64,000 nucleotides of DNA from Ovis canadensis (GCF_042477335.2 NC_091263.1:73706501-73770500), one strand, 5' to 3'. Positions 36,346 to 46,334 are shown, counted from the first letter of the stretch. The notes: a model not told the origin generated them from the sequence alone. Numbers and translations are program-made.

Positions 36346-37022
36346 AACTGGTCAACAAAAGAGTCCGAAATGCAGTACTTGGATGCAATCTCAAAAATGA
36401 CAGAATGATCTCTGTTTGTCTCCAAGGCAAACCATTCAATATCACAGTTATCCAAGTCTATGCCCCAACCAGTAAAGCTGAAGAAACTGAAGTTGAACGG
36501 TTTCATGAAGACCTACAAGATCTTTTAGAACTAACACCCAAAAAAGATGTCCTTTTCATTGTAGGGGACTGGAATGCAAAAGTAGGAAGTCAAGAAACAC
36601 ATGGAGTAACAGGCAAATTTGGCCTTGGAATGCGGAATGAAGCAGGGCAAAGACTAATAGAGTTTTGCCAAGAAAATGCACTGGTCATAGCAAACACCCT
36701 CTTCCAACAACACAAGAGAAGACTCTACACATGGACATCACCAGATGGTCAACACCAAAATCAGACTGATTATATTCTTTGCAGCCAAAGATGGAGAAGC
36801 TCTATACAGTCAACAAAAACAAGACCGGGAGCTGACTGTGGCTCAGATCATGAACTCCTTATTACCAAATTCAGACTTAAATTGAAGAAAGTAGGGAAAA
36901 CCGCTAGACCATTCAGGTATGACCTAAATCAAATCCCTTATGATTATACAGTGGAAGTGAGACGTAGATCTAAGGGCCTAGATCTGATGGAGCGCCTGAT
37001 GGACTGTGGACAGAGGCTCGCG
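36346..37022 (+). mobile_element. BovB LINE, inverted 5' segment (endonuclease domain)
   Basis: The + strand encodes the C-terminal half of the BovB AP-like endonuclease, with VYAPTSKAEETEVERF, FIVGDWNAKVGSQETHG and GADCGSDHELLI (residues typical of the exonuclease-endonuclease-phosphatase fold). It stops at about 37022 where the consensus would pass into the linker that begins the minus-strand segment at 36345. The two pieces are thus adjacent parts of one element, joined in opposite directions, as expected of 5' inversion by twin priming. Confidence 0.88.
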
Positions 37023-37024
37023 TG

Positions 37025-37405
37025 GTTTAGGGAGAAGGAGTGATGAAGACAGAAAGTTCGCCCAGCCAGGCCGCGGTCACGGCAGACAGCACAGCACGGA
37101 GGACAGGCGAGGGCCTCTCCCCCCGCCCCGCTGCTGCTCCCGGACGCCAGCGCCCGCTCTCACGACTCCCGGTGCTCAGATGATCTGTACACAGACGGAC
37201 GGTCTGTTGGGGTTTGGGCTCCTTTTAAAAATGGGGTCAGAGATGACAGATCACTCTGCAGTGTGATCTTTTGCATGGCTTATGCATGTGTATGGTTAGA
37301 AAATAGTAGTACTAAAGGCCTTTAGCAAAGCCAGCCACCCCAGCGCTTCCTGACCCCAAGGCTGCTCCTCAGAGCAGTCGCTCTTCACTGCTTTCTTTGC
37401 TGCTT
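37025..37405. other. Intergenic sequence with no identified element
   Basis: GC-rich first half, no recognisable repeat or exon. Confidence 0.5.
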
Positions 37406-37409
37406 ACGC

Positions 37410-37622
37410 TACGTGTCCATGTCCGATGGCTCGGTTGTGTCCCACTCTTTGCAACTCCCCGACTGTAGCCCGCCACACTCCTGTGTCCATGGGATTTCTC
37501 AGGCAAGAGTACCGGAGCAGGCTGCCATTTCCTCCTTCAGGGGATCTTCCCAACCCAAGGATGAAGCCTGCACCTCCAGCACTGGCGGGCGGATTCTTTA
37601 TCACTGAGCCATCTGGGGTGCA
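37410..37622 (-). repeat. Bov-tA SINE
   Basis: The antisense copy contains ggctcggttgtgtcccactc, gggatcttcccaacccaagg and tctttatcactgagccatct. Confidence 0.87.
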
Positions 37623-37624
37623 CG

Positions 37625-38085
37625 GCTGCGAACATCCTTGTATAAATACCTGAGTACCTACTTCCAGTTCTTTTCGCAATACACCCAGAAAAGGAATTGC
37701 TGGATCATGTGGGCGTTCTATCGGAGAAGGCGGTGGCACCCCACTCCAGTGCTCTCACCTGGAAAATCCCATGGATGGGGGAGCCTGGTGGGCTGCAGTC
37801 CATGGGGTCACTAAGAGTCAGACACGACTGAGCGACTTCACTTTCACTTTTCACTTTCATGCATGGGAGAAGGAAATGGCAACCCACTCCAGTGTTCTTG
37901 CCTGGAGAATCCCAGGGACGGGGGAGCCTGGTGGGCTGCCATCTGTGGGGTCGCACAGAGTCGGACACGACTGAAGCGACTTAGCAGCAGCAGCATGGAC
38001 ATTCTAGGTAATTTTGGGGGGAACCTCACAGTTTTCCACAGCAGCCACACTATTTTACATTCCCACCAGCAGTGTATAAGTGTTT
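37625..38085 (-). mobile_element. L1 LINE fragment, split by a Bov-A2
   Basis: The flanks ggaattgctggatcatgtgg (before) and ttttacattcccaccagcag (after) are neighbouring parts of the complement of L1, interrupted by the Bov-A2 at 37723-37993. Confidence 0.7.
37723..37993 (+). repeat. Bov-A2 SINE inside the L1
   Basis: Two Bov-A monomers are present, with the cactttcacttttcactttc linker and a cttagcagcagcag 3' end. Confidence 0.92.
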
Positions 38086-38286
38086 CAATATTTGTTTTTT
38101 TTTTTAATATAATTCCTGATGGGCCTGACGTATTACTGTGACTTTGGGACCACGGGTTGCAAAGAGGCAGACATGACTGAGTGGCTTGTTTCAATATTTG
38201 TTTTTTTTTTTTAATATAATTCCTGATGGGCCTGACGTGTTACTGTGACTTTGGGACCACGGGTCGCGAAGAGGCAGACATGACTG
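38081..38286. repeat. 106-bp tandem duplication (two copies)
   Basis: Positions 38081-38186 and 38187-38286 both begin tgtttcaatatttgtttttt and share aattcctgatgggcctgacg and ctttgggaccacggg. The second copy lacks the last few bases. Only a few substitutions and one T-run length change separate them. Confidence 0.92.
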
Positions 38287-38289
38287 CCC

Positions 38290-38848
38290 GGCTGAGCACA
38301 GGCACGCCTCAGGAAAGAGCGCTGTGCGGTGCCCATCGGATGAAGGCAGCACAGCGGCCGCCCACCCAGCACGCTCGGGAGACACGCAGGCTGTTCTGCT
38401 CACAGACGTCAGTGGGAACAGCGCTTCCTCCAGGCAATCTCCCCAGCTCCCCCACCAGGGGTCCAGGACACGCCCGGCCATTTCCTCGAAGGGGGCCACA
38501 GAGAACATCATCACACGCCCTCCCCTAACGTCCAGGAAGAGAGCGGGAGCGCGGCAGACCCTTCGGTTATCCCGCCCCCACCCCCGTCAGTGCAGCCTCC
38601 TGGGGGACCTGTCCCGCCCTCGCCACTGTGACTTCGGCTCCGTGCCCCACACCAGCCCCACGAGCACGGCCCACGCCTGGGGTGAGCCAGACCCAGCATT
38701 CCGGCTGCCGCAGCTCCCTGCCAACAAGGGAGGGGACACTGGTGTGGGGCTCTCAGCCCTCGGTTCCCGACGCAGTAGCGGGCCGGCTTCCGTCATCGCT
38801 TCAACGCGTCCACCCAGCACTGCCGCTCAGACCACCCTCCTCTGCTCT
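38290..38848. other. Intergenic sequence with no identified element
   Basis: GC-rich, no identified repeat or exon; open frames without recognisable domains. Confidence 0.5.
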
Positions 38849-39398
38849 TGTTATGCCCAAGTCGCGAAATCTCCCAATGACCACCAGGGAGCCGCTATCC
38901 GATGCAAAAGCAAGAGAGTTTTTATTACCAAGCTCGAGCTGGGGCTCCCACTGTTACCCTCGCAGTGGCTCTAGGGAGGGGCCCCGAGTTTTGGGTTTCA
39001 TTGCTTATATAGGGAATAGTCAGGTAAAGGGGGATGTTCAGGCTGAAGGACATCTGATTGGTTGCCTTCTATAAAGGACATCTGATTGGTCACCTTCTTC
39101 TATAAAGGACATCCGATTGGTCACCTTTTTCTATAAAGGACATCTGATTGGTCACCTTCTTCTATAGCGTTGTGTGCTGATTCCTGATTGGGTTTTACTT
39201 TCAAGGTAAATCACAAGCTCCTGAACGTAAAGTCAGGGAGGTTCAACCTGAGGGCCGATTGGCTCGGGGGCAGTGGGGCAAGGTTAGGTAGTATCCAAAG
39301 TCTATGTCTTTTTGCCCAGAACTTTGCAAAATGGAGTTCTTTTACAAGATGGAGTAGCCTGGGCTCTCCGCTCTCTCAGCCTGTGGCTTCTCTCCGCA
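38849..39398 (-). mobile_element. Solo ERV LTR
   Basis: Read on the minus strand, this has the order of a retroviral LTR: a U3 with repeated CCAAT boxes, a TATATAAG box at about 39004-39012, an AATAAA polyadenylation signal at 38931-38936 and a terminal ATAACA at 38849. No internal retroviral sequence or partner LTR adjoins it, so it is a solo LTR left by recombination. The upstream boundary is uncertain (39378 to 39405) and I could not find a convincing target duplication. Confidence 0.75.
39046..39166 (-). repeat. 31-bp CCAAT-box repeat in the LTR U3
   Basis: Four copies of a unit containing GACCAATCAGATGTCC (minus strand) start at 39046, 39074, 39105 and 39136; the first is three bases shorter. 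Two further inverted CCAAT boxes follow at about 39188 and 39258. Such directly repeated enhancers are typical of gammaretroviral U3 regions, where NF-Y binds CCAAT. Confidence 0.85.
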
Positions 39399-39399
39399 A

Positions 39400-40440
39400 G
39401 GCTTCATCTGTTCCTCGGTTCTCACGGATTCCCCCATCGCAGACGGGAGTTCAGCCTCAAGTGCCAGCTCCGGTGATTCCCACTCAGGGGCGCCGAGGGT
39501 GAGGGGCACCGGGACAGCCTGCTGGGGACGTCTGGCCCGGCCCCTTTCCCGCGCCGGCTGGCACAGGAGGCTCACGCCCCTCTGTGCCTCTGTCGTCCTC
39601 CTCCACTGACTCTGACCCCTCATGCTTCGGTCACTGGACCTGCCGAGAGAAGCCACTCTTTCATCTGAATACAGTCACTGTATTTTGCGCGTCTGTCCGA
39701 GCAGAGGTGCCCAGGTCTTAGCTGTGAGCTTCCTCACCAGTGCACCGCGGCCAGGAGAAGCCGTGCCTCGGAGGCAGTGAGCAAGAGCTAGCAAGAGCCT
39801 ACAGCCGTGACCAAGAGCTCCCTCCCTAACTTATCCATCACAGTAGCAGGTCGGGTGACCGCACACGTTGTTCTCGGGTCCTGGACGGGGGGAGAGGAGC
39901 CACGCTTCAGAAACACTGCGTGCGAGGTCTCAGTGAGATGGAGAACAGAGCAGGAGCGCCAGAGGGGCGGGGCTGGGGCTGGGGGAAAGAGCTGGGCTGG
40001 GGAAGCACACATCACCGGAGCTCAGGGCAGACACTTCAGAGCCCCTCGCTGGCGGTCTTGGTCGGGCACATCTCTGAGGAACAGAGCACCCATCAGATCT
40101 GGACTCCAAGTGAAGTAAGGCCTTTCCACAGGCAGAGCTGCCAAGCAAGGACCAGCTGAGGCCAGGCACTGGAGGGGGAGCTGTCCAGAGCGCCAGGAAG
40201 TGAACTCCACGACCATGAAGGATGTCTCAACCTCGCGCTGTTGATGTTCTAAGCATCTGATGTGGCTCTCAACTGATGTTGTCAACCTTGGATAAAGGAC
40301 TTGCCCAAAGTGGGACCAGAAGCCATCACGCCTCAGTGCCTGTCCTTGCCCAGAGGCCATGGCCCTTCACGGAAGCCAGGGGCCGTTTGGGTGGAGCGGG
40401 AGTCCATGAAAGGCCTCAGGTGTTTCTGTGTGTGTGTCTG
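39400..40440. other. Intergenic sequence with no identified element
   Basis: Moderately GC-rich and apparently unique, with no repeat or exon I can support. Confidence 0.5.
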
Positions 40441-40442
40441 CC

Positions 40443-40912
40443 ACGCGTGCTGTGTGCTTAGTCGTGTCCGACTCTTGCTGCTGAGTCGCTTCAGTCGTGC
40501 CTGACTCCGTGCAACCCCATAAACTGTAGCCCCCAGGCTCCGCCGTCCCTGGGATTCTCCAGGCAAGAACACTGGAGTGGGTTGCCATTTCCTTCTCCAA
40601 TGCAGGAAAGTGAAAAGTGAAAGTGAAGTCGCTCAGTCGTGTCCGACTCTTAGCGACCCCATGGACTGCAGCCCACCAGGCCCCTCCGTCCATGCGATTA
40701 TCCAGGCGAGAGCACTGGAGTGGGGTGCCATTGCCGACTCTTACAACCCCATAAACTGTAGCCCTCCAGGCTCCACCGTCCCTGGGATTCTCCAGGCAAG
40801 AACACTGGAGTGGTTTGCCATTTCCTTCTCCAGGGGATCTTCCCAACCCAGGAATCGAACCTGGGTCTCCTGCATTGCAGGCAGACGCTTTACTGACTGT
40901 GCTACCAGAGAC
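40443..40912 (-). repeat. Bov-tA SINE split by a nested Bov-A2
   Basis: The host Bov-tA starts near 40457 (cttagtcgtgtccgactctt), is interrupted at 40476, and resumes at 40734 (ccgactcttacaacccc) to the tRNA-like end near 40912. Confidence 0.88.
40477..40733 (-). repeat. Bov-A2 SINE nested within a Bov-tA
   Basis: The insertion begins gctgctgagtcgcttcagtc and carries both Bov-A monomers. It is flanked by a perfect 9-bp target duplication, ccgactctt, at 40468-40476 and 40734-40742. Confidence 0.92.
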
Positions 40913-41239
40913 GTTTCCATTAGATAATTATTAGATAACTACTGGAGTCCATGTTTATTAAACTAAGTACTAGTGTTCTTCTCCATAATCAGTAAACTGA
41001 TAAATGCATACAACAAAAAACTCGGTGAAATCAAGAAAACACTGCCGCCCAGAGATAAGCGTGATGAGTATGTGTGATATGAAAATATCATGTCTCTCTT
41101 GTGTGCGTCCATTCTCCCTCACAGTTGCATTCTATTTCACATGCTATTTTGATGTGGGTTCTGGTTTTGAAGACTTTTCAATGTGGACCATTTTTCAGTC
41201 TGTATGAAACTTGCTGCAACAGCACTTCTGTTTTCTGTC

Positions 41240-41352
41240 TTGCCTTTTCGCTCCTGAGGCCTGTGGGATCTCCGCTCCCCAACCAGGGATCAAACCTGAA
41301 CTCCCTGCGTTGGGAGGTGAAGTCTTAACCAGTGGACCGCCAGGGAAGTCCC
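41240..41352 (-). repeat. CHR-type SINE
   Basis: The antisense copy contains aggcctgtgggatctccgct, ccccaaccagggatcaaacc and ccagtggaccgccagggaag. Confidence 0.75.
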
Positions 41353-41354
41353 TT

Positions 41355-41980
41355 GTTGTGTGTTTTTTTAGCTTAGTCTGACGTAAACTTACAGAAGAGT
41401 TTATAGGAAAATTTATACAGAAGACTTGTAAGGAACCCGTGTAAATCCCCGTGTTCCCTTCACCTAGATTCACTGCGTTCCTTTTGAAAATTACCTGCAC
41501 GCCACGGACATGTGTGCACGTTGGCGGTCGTCACGGCCAACATCCGCGCCTGCGTGCACGTGGCCCTGCTGTGCTCCCCACGACCCCGAGCTGCGCACTC
41601 TCATCATCCAGCCTCACAGACTAGGCCTCCAGTGCTCCCAACACTTCACCTCACAGTCATCTGTTACAGGTCTTTGATTCCTACCTGTGTGCACCTATTT
41701 CTTAGGTTTTCAACGCCACCTTTAAATAAGAGTATCCACAACCTCCCCCACACCCACCGGTGGGGCAGAAGCGACTAGGACAGTCACAGCGCCTTGAATG
41801 TGCGTCCCATCGCCAGCCACGGCACGGCCGATGAGGCACCGTGACGTCTCTTAACCCATCCAATGATCTTGTGAACAGCTTACTACTGCATTTTTCATGA
41901 TTCAGAATTACTTCATCAAATGTAAGCATATAAAACGCACTGTAGTCTCTATTACAATCCTATTGGGCGTTACTTCTAGT
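41355..41980. other. Intergenic sequence with no identified element
   Basis: Nothing identifiable was found on either strand. Confidence 0.45.
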
Positions 41981-41984
41981 TAAA

Positions 41985-42925
41985 ATATGTATGCACTCTG
42001 CTTCGTAGCAGCATTATTCACAAGAGCCAAAAGGCAGACGCAACCCAGCTGTCCAGACAGGTGAACAACACAATGTGCTGTTGGGGCAGAAGCATGTCCC
42101 TTCTCCCCTTCCAGGTTCTTTGGTTGGTCTAATGGTTAAACTGATAGAAGACAGATTAACTGGAGACAAACCGATTTCATTTCATATGCATGGGAGCCCC
42201 ACAAAAATACGAGACCCACAGGCAGTCAGGCAGTTAAGGCTTATCTGCCTCCCTGAGCTGAGGAAATGGTTAGGGCTGGGTCTGCAGAGGGGAGGGCCAC
42301 CCACAGGACGACGAGAGCACGTCTGGTGATCACGTTTGTCCTGCCGCACAGGTAAGCCCAGAAGATAAAACAGCTATCTCTGGTGACTACTGTCTCTAGG
42401 GGCTGGCCCCCTATTTAAAGTCTTTCAGGCAGATAAAGAGGTAAAGGTTTTTCCTAAAAACTGCTGGGTCTGGATCTCCTTCGGCTCAAACTAATTCACA
42501 TGACGAAGTGGTGTGTTTCGGCTGGTGTATTCTGCTCCCGTCCGGGGCTACACGCAGACGAGAGAGCACTACCCGGCCTTTAAGAGGAAGGAAGTTCCGA
42601 CACACGCTACAGTGGCTGAACCTCGAGGACGAGTTACGCTTCGTGACATGAGCCAGTCACAGAAAGACAAATAAGTACTCTCGCTCCTCGTACAGGAGGT
42701 CCCAGGAGCAGTGCACTTCACAGACAAGGAAGGTCGGCGGTGACTGCCAGGGCGTCAGGGGGAGGAGAAACGGAGAAGCGCCGTTGACTGCACAGAGCTC
42801 CATCTTTTTGTGAAATGAAAAGACACAACAGTGCGGATGCACTAACGCCACTGAAATGCACACTTAAACATATTAAAATGGTAAATTCTACATTATGTGC
42901 ACCTTACCGCTGTTACTTTTTTTTT
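41985..42925 (+). mobile_element. L1 LINE 3' end, split by another repeat
   Basis: Sense-strand L1 ORF2-3' UTR sequence occupies 41985-42080 (agcagcattattcacaagag) and 42545-42925 (ggcctttaagaggaaggaag, agtcacagaaagacaaataa, gaaatgcacacttaaacata). The two parts are consecutive in L1, so the roughly 460 bases between them are a later insertion. Confidence 0.75.
42081..42544 (+). mobile_element. LTR-like repeat inserted in the L1 (family not named)
   Basis: This block interrupts an L1, so it is an insertion. It resembles an old ERV1-type LTR: it contains a TATTTAAAG box at about 42412 and phrases such as ggttaaactgatagaagaca that I associate with a mammalian LTR family. The strand and ends are uncertain and no target duplication was found. 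Confidence 0.4.
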
Positions 42926-43264
42926 AAACTTTTAGATCTATGCGGTATGAGTTCCACATTAAATGAGCAATGAAGTGTGAACACTGAGCCCCACGAACCG
43001 AGGCTGACACCTGTGGAACGTGCTGGAAGATGCTCCAAAGGGGTGTCTGGGACTGAACAGAGCAGGTGGCTGCTGGCAAGGAGACACTGCCGTGAACGGC
43101 CTGCAGACCATACCTGCAGCCTCCCCATGCAAACAGGAAGCCTGGGGCCCTGAAGCCAGCAGACCCACCCCGCCTCCCGCTTCTCACAGGCTTCCTGTGT
43201 TAACGGGCACTCTGCGGCCACCCGCTCCTGCCCCGTGGAGAAGGCTTCTGAGTGCAGTATTAGT

Positions 43265-43492
43265 CCCTTACCCTGAGGCCGAACTGGAGGCCAGGACTGA
43301 GAGCCTGCGGCATGCTCTGTGCTAGGGGCTCCACACGCGGTGTTTCTAATAGCCATGTCCACAGGGAGGCTGTGCAAGAGGCTTTGGGATTCTCTTACTC
43401 ATGAGGAGGCCAAAGTCTGGAAAGGTTATGTAACTTACTCAACATACACAAGAAGGAGCAAAATTCTTTCCATTACACCATGTGGCCTCTAA
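43265..43492 (+). repeat. MIR SINE
   Basis: MIR blocks appear in order: ctctgtgctaggggctccac, gaggaggccaaagtctggaa, ggttatgtaacttactcaac and ctttccattacaccatgtgg. Confidence 0.7.
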
Positions 43493-43561
43493 GTCAATAA
43501 ATGCCCATAGGGCAACTAGCATATTTTTTAAGACCCTACAAGGCCCCAGAGGCACAGGATA

Positions 43562-43705
43562 AAATGGTGAGATAGCATCACCAACTCAGTGGACGTGAAG
43601 TTGAGCAAACTCCAGGAGATAGTGAAGGACAGGGAAGCCTGGCATGCTGTACTCCACGGGGTCGCAGAGTCGGACTCGACTTAGCTACTGAACAAGGACA
43701 AAGGC
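43562..43705 (+). mobile_element. BovB LINE, short 3' end
   Basis: The sequence tagcatcaccaactcagtgg, gtgaaggacagggaagcctg, then cgcagagtcggactcgactt is the sense 3' terminus of BovB. Confidence 0.82.
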
Positions 43706-44054
43706 CCTAGACACAGAAAGCAACTCGAGGTCGCCGCCAGCAGTAATTGCTGCTTACTGAGCATTCAGCACGGGTGAGGAACCTGGCTGACTAGTTCCAC
43801 TACCGTATTTAACACACGCCATAGCTTGGAGTGTCACGTGTAAGGGCACCAGCCTGTCCAACACCCAGCACACTAGTAAAGCTCACGAACAGTCAGTGGC
43901 TTCAAGGAGGACATTTCTTTCACATTCAAACTGGTGATTCCCAAGATCAACGTCGGTTCTAAGACGATATTTTAAGCATTGAGAAGCCATTTTGGCATGA
44001 TTTTAAGGCAGAACTTCCTTCAACTGTTTTCCACAATACTAACCCTAAAAACAC

Positions 44055-44135
44055 AGGGCCTCCGTCATGTCTCAGCAGTAAAGAACCTGCCTGCAATGCA
44101 GGAGATGAAGGTTTGATCCGTGGGTTCGCATGCAA
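44055..44135 (+). repeat. Bov-tA SINE, partial
   Basis: The tRNA-like part agtaaagaacctgcctgcaa, then gcaggagatgaaggtttgat, is present; the rest is missing. Confidence 0.65.
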
Positions 44136-44559
44136 CCCTAAAAACACTGGAAGATATTCCAGCAACAGGGCTCACTACAAATACGTGTGTTCATAGCAGG
44201 AAGGTATTATTAGTAATAATATTTATTCGTTCTTTCAACAAACAGGCCTTGGGCGCCGTCTGTCTGCGGGGCCAAACCCAGGCTCCTTCTCCTCCCGCTC
44301 AAAAACAAAAAGTGTCTTTCAAGAGGGCTCAGGCCGTCTCATCAGCTAACCTCTGCAGCAAGTACTGCGGCACTGACCTTGAGGAGTCTGTCCTCACAAA
44401 CAGAACCTCGTGAATCTTTACTAAATATCGTGGTCTCAGATTTTGAAAGTCCGCCTTTCTGTTTCTTTTAACGTTGCCTTCCCTAACCTTACGAAAAAAC
44501 GGTGTCTTCAGACGGCACACTTAGGTATTCCCAAACTGGTCGTGTATCCGGCCCGGGTC

Positions 44560-45357
44560 GCCATTTCAGCCCTTGGGAGGGACCCTGCCTGGGCGAGAGG
44601 CGGGCATCCCTACCCTCGTGAGCTCAGAAACAAGGCGAAGCCCGCCAGCCACGACGCGCCCGCAGCTTCCGCACTCCGCGCCCCTCGCTGTCTGCTGGGC
44701 TGGGCCCGCCTTAGCGCAGGAGCCGGCCCGCGCTCTCCAGCCGCGGCAGGGCGCTCCCCCGCCAGGAGCGGCGAGCCCGTCTCCCGCTTATCCCTGGCGT
44801 CGCGGGCACGGCGGGAGGACAGCCTTCGCGAGGCAGCTGAGGGCACTGGCGCTGCGGGGACCCGAACTGCCGGGCGGGGCTCCCTGGCGGCGCCGCCCCG
44901 CCGCGCCGAGGCCCCGCGGGAGGAGCCAGGCCGCTTCCGGCCGCGCCGCGGGCGCCGCCATCTTGGGCTCCTGGCCACCCAAACGACGACGAAGACGGCG
45001 GACACTGCGGAAGCTGCCTTTCGCGGGGAGCCTACTGCGATCCCCGCTCGCAGGTCGCCGGGTGTCCCAGAAACAGACCGGCCCCTGCGCGTCCCGTACC
45101 GCCACACAGGAAGCCGCCATCTTGTACTGCAGAGCCCTCCATTTCCGGGACCGGCCGCTGACGTGACGCGCGCGGTGCGAGCCGACAAAGGCGGCGCGAG
45201 CGCCCTCTGGCGGCAGCGCCGCAAAAGCGCCGACAGCTTTGACCCGAGGAGGATTCTGCTTCCGGGTCTCCCAGGGGGCGGGGCGCGGCTGGGGTGGCCT
45301 GGGGAGCATGCGCATCGACGTTGGGGCGGGGCGCGCTCGCCCTGCTCGGGTTGAGGG
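44560..45357. promoter_or_regulatory. Unassigned CpG island between RAB7A and RPN1
   Basis: CpG density is promoter-like over about 800 bases. The island holds two GCCGCCATCTTG YY1-type motifs (about 44955 and 45113), ETS-type CTTCCGG/TTTCCGG motifs (about 44934, 45140 and 45259), a CRE-like TGACGTGACG (about 45159), a GC box (about 45275) and a strong CTCF motif. Open frames cross it on both strands, with no recognisable domain. It could be the promoter of a lncRNA or a CTCF-bound regulatory island. I do not recognise a gene here. Confidence 0.7.
45198..45216 (-). promoter_or_regulatory. CTCF binding motif
   Basis: On the minus strand the site reads CTGCCGCCAGAGGGCGCTC, which fits the CTCF core consensus across its length, including the CCAGAGGGCGC centre. 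It contains CpGs, so binding could be methylation-sensitive. The motif points toward RAB7A. Confidence 0.7.
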
Positions 45358-45360
45358 TCC

Positions 45361-45587
45361 TAAGTGAAAGTGAAACGCGAAAGTCGTTCAGTCCTGTCGG
45401 ACTCTTTGCGACCCCGTGGACTGCAGCACTCCAGGCCTCCCTGTCCATCACCAACTCCCGGAGCTTGCTCGAACTCATGGCTATCGAGTCGGCGATGCCA
45501 TCCACCCATCTCATCCTCTGTCGTCCCCTTCTCCGCCCGCCTGCAGTCTTCCCCAGCATCAAGGTCTTTCCCAATGACCCTATAGGA
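45361..45587 (-). mobile_element. BovB LINE, 3' fragment abutting the CpG island
   Basis: The antisense BovB 3' end (gttcagtcctgtcggactct, ctgtccatcaccaactcccg, ctcatcctctgtcgtcccct) starts within a few bases of the island edge. The minus strand encodes the [15 protein letters not shown] tail. Confidence 0.87.
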
Positions 45588-45604
45588 CAATGAGGGTCCT
45601 AGTG

Positions 45605-45750
45605 GTTCATCAGATTTCCCTGTAGCTCTAATGGTAAAGAATCTGCCTGTGAGAGAGGAGACCAGGGTTCAATCCCTGGGTTGGGAAGTTCCTCCGGAGA
45701 AGGGAATGGCAATCGACTCCAGTATTCTTGCCTGGAGAATTCCATGATGT
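45605..45750 (+). repeat. Bov-tA SINE
   Basis: The sense copy contains agatttccctgtagctctaa, gggttcaatccctgggttgg and cagtattcttgcctggagaa, truncated at the 3' side. Confidence 0.82.
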
Positions 45751-46052
45751 GACCCAGGACCACAGAGCCGTATTCCTCCCCTGTGGCTGGTGACGGCTTG
45801 TCATGGGCTAGCGTTCTGGTACCACCTGGCTACCAGCTCTCAGCCTGAAGCGGCCTGACAGGTTGGGCAGTGCCCAGAGGCCGTTCTGGCTCCGTCAGGA
45901 GTCTGGCCGCCTGGCCGCCCTTGGAGGGCCCCTGCTGTCCTCTCCCATGAGGAGGACTACATGTGTTTGGGAGTCACACATCAAGATGCACAGCCCCTGC
46001 ATGCTAAGTAAGAAGCTGAAATATAATGATTTAAGGGCTCCTTAGATAAGAT

Positions 46053-46332
46053 TCGGAGAAGGCACTGGCACCCCGCTCCAGTACTCTCGCCTGGAAAATC
46101 CCACTGACAGAGGAGCCTGGTAGGTTGTGGTCCATGGGGTCGCAAAGAGTCAGACACGACTGAGCGACTTCACTTTCACTTTCCACTTTCCTGCACTGGA
46201 GAAGGAAATGGCAGCTCATTCCAGTGTTCTTGCCTAGAGAATCCCAGGGACAGAGGAGCCTGGTAGGCTGCCGTCTATGGGGTCGCACAGAGTCGGACAC
46301 GACTGATGCGCCTTAGCAGCAGCAGCAGTAGA
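46053..46332 (+). repeat. Bov-A2 SINE
   Basis: Two Bov-A monomers and the cactttcactttccactttc linker are present, with a cttagcagcagcagcag tail. Confidence 0.9.
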
Positions 46333-46334
46333 TA

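Noticed and set aside
39046-39166. Regular 31-base repeats as a CRISPR array
   Set aside because: There are no unique spacers; the whole unit repeats, it is inside a retroviral LTR, and the genome is mammalian.
44443-45354. Open frame of 303 codons across the orphan CpG island
   Set aside because: Overlapping long frames also exist on the minus strand, as expected of CpG-rich DNA; the product is Arg/Ala/Pro-rich without recognisable domains.
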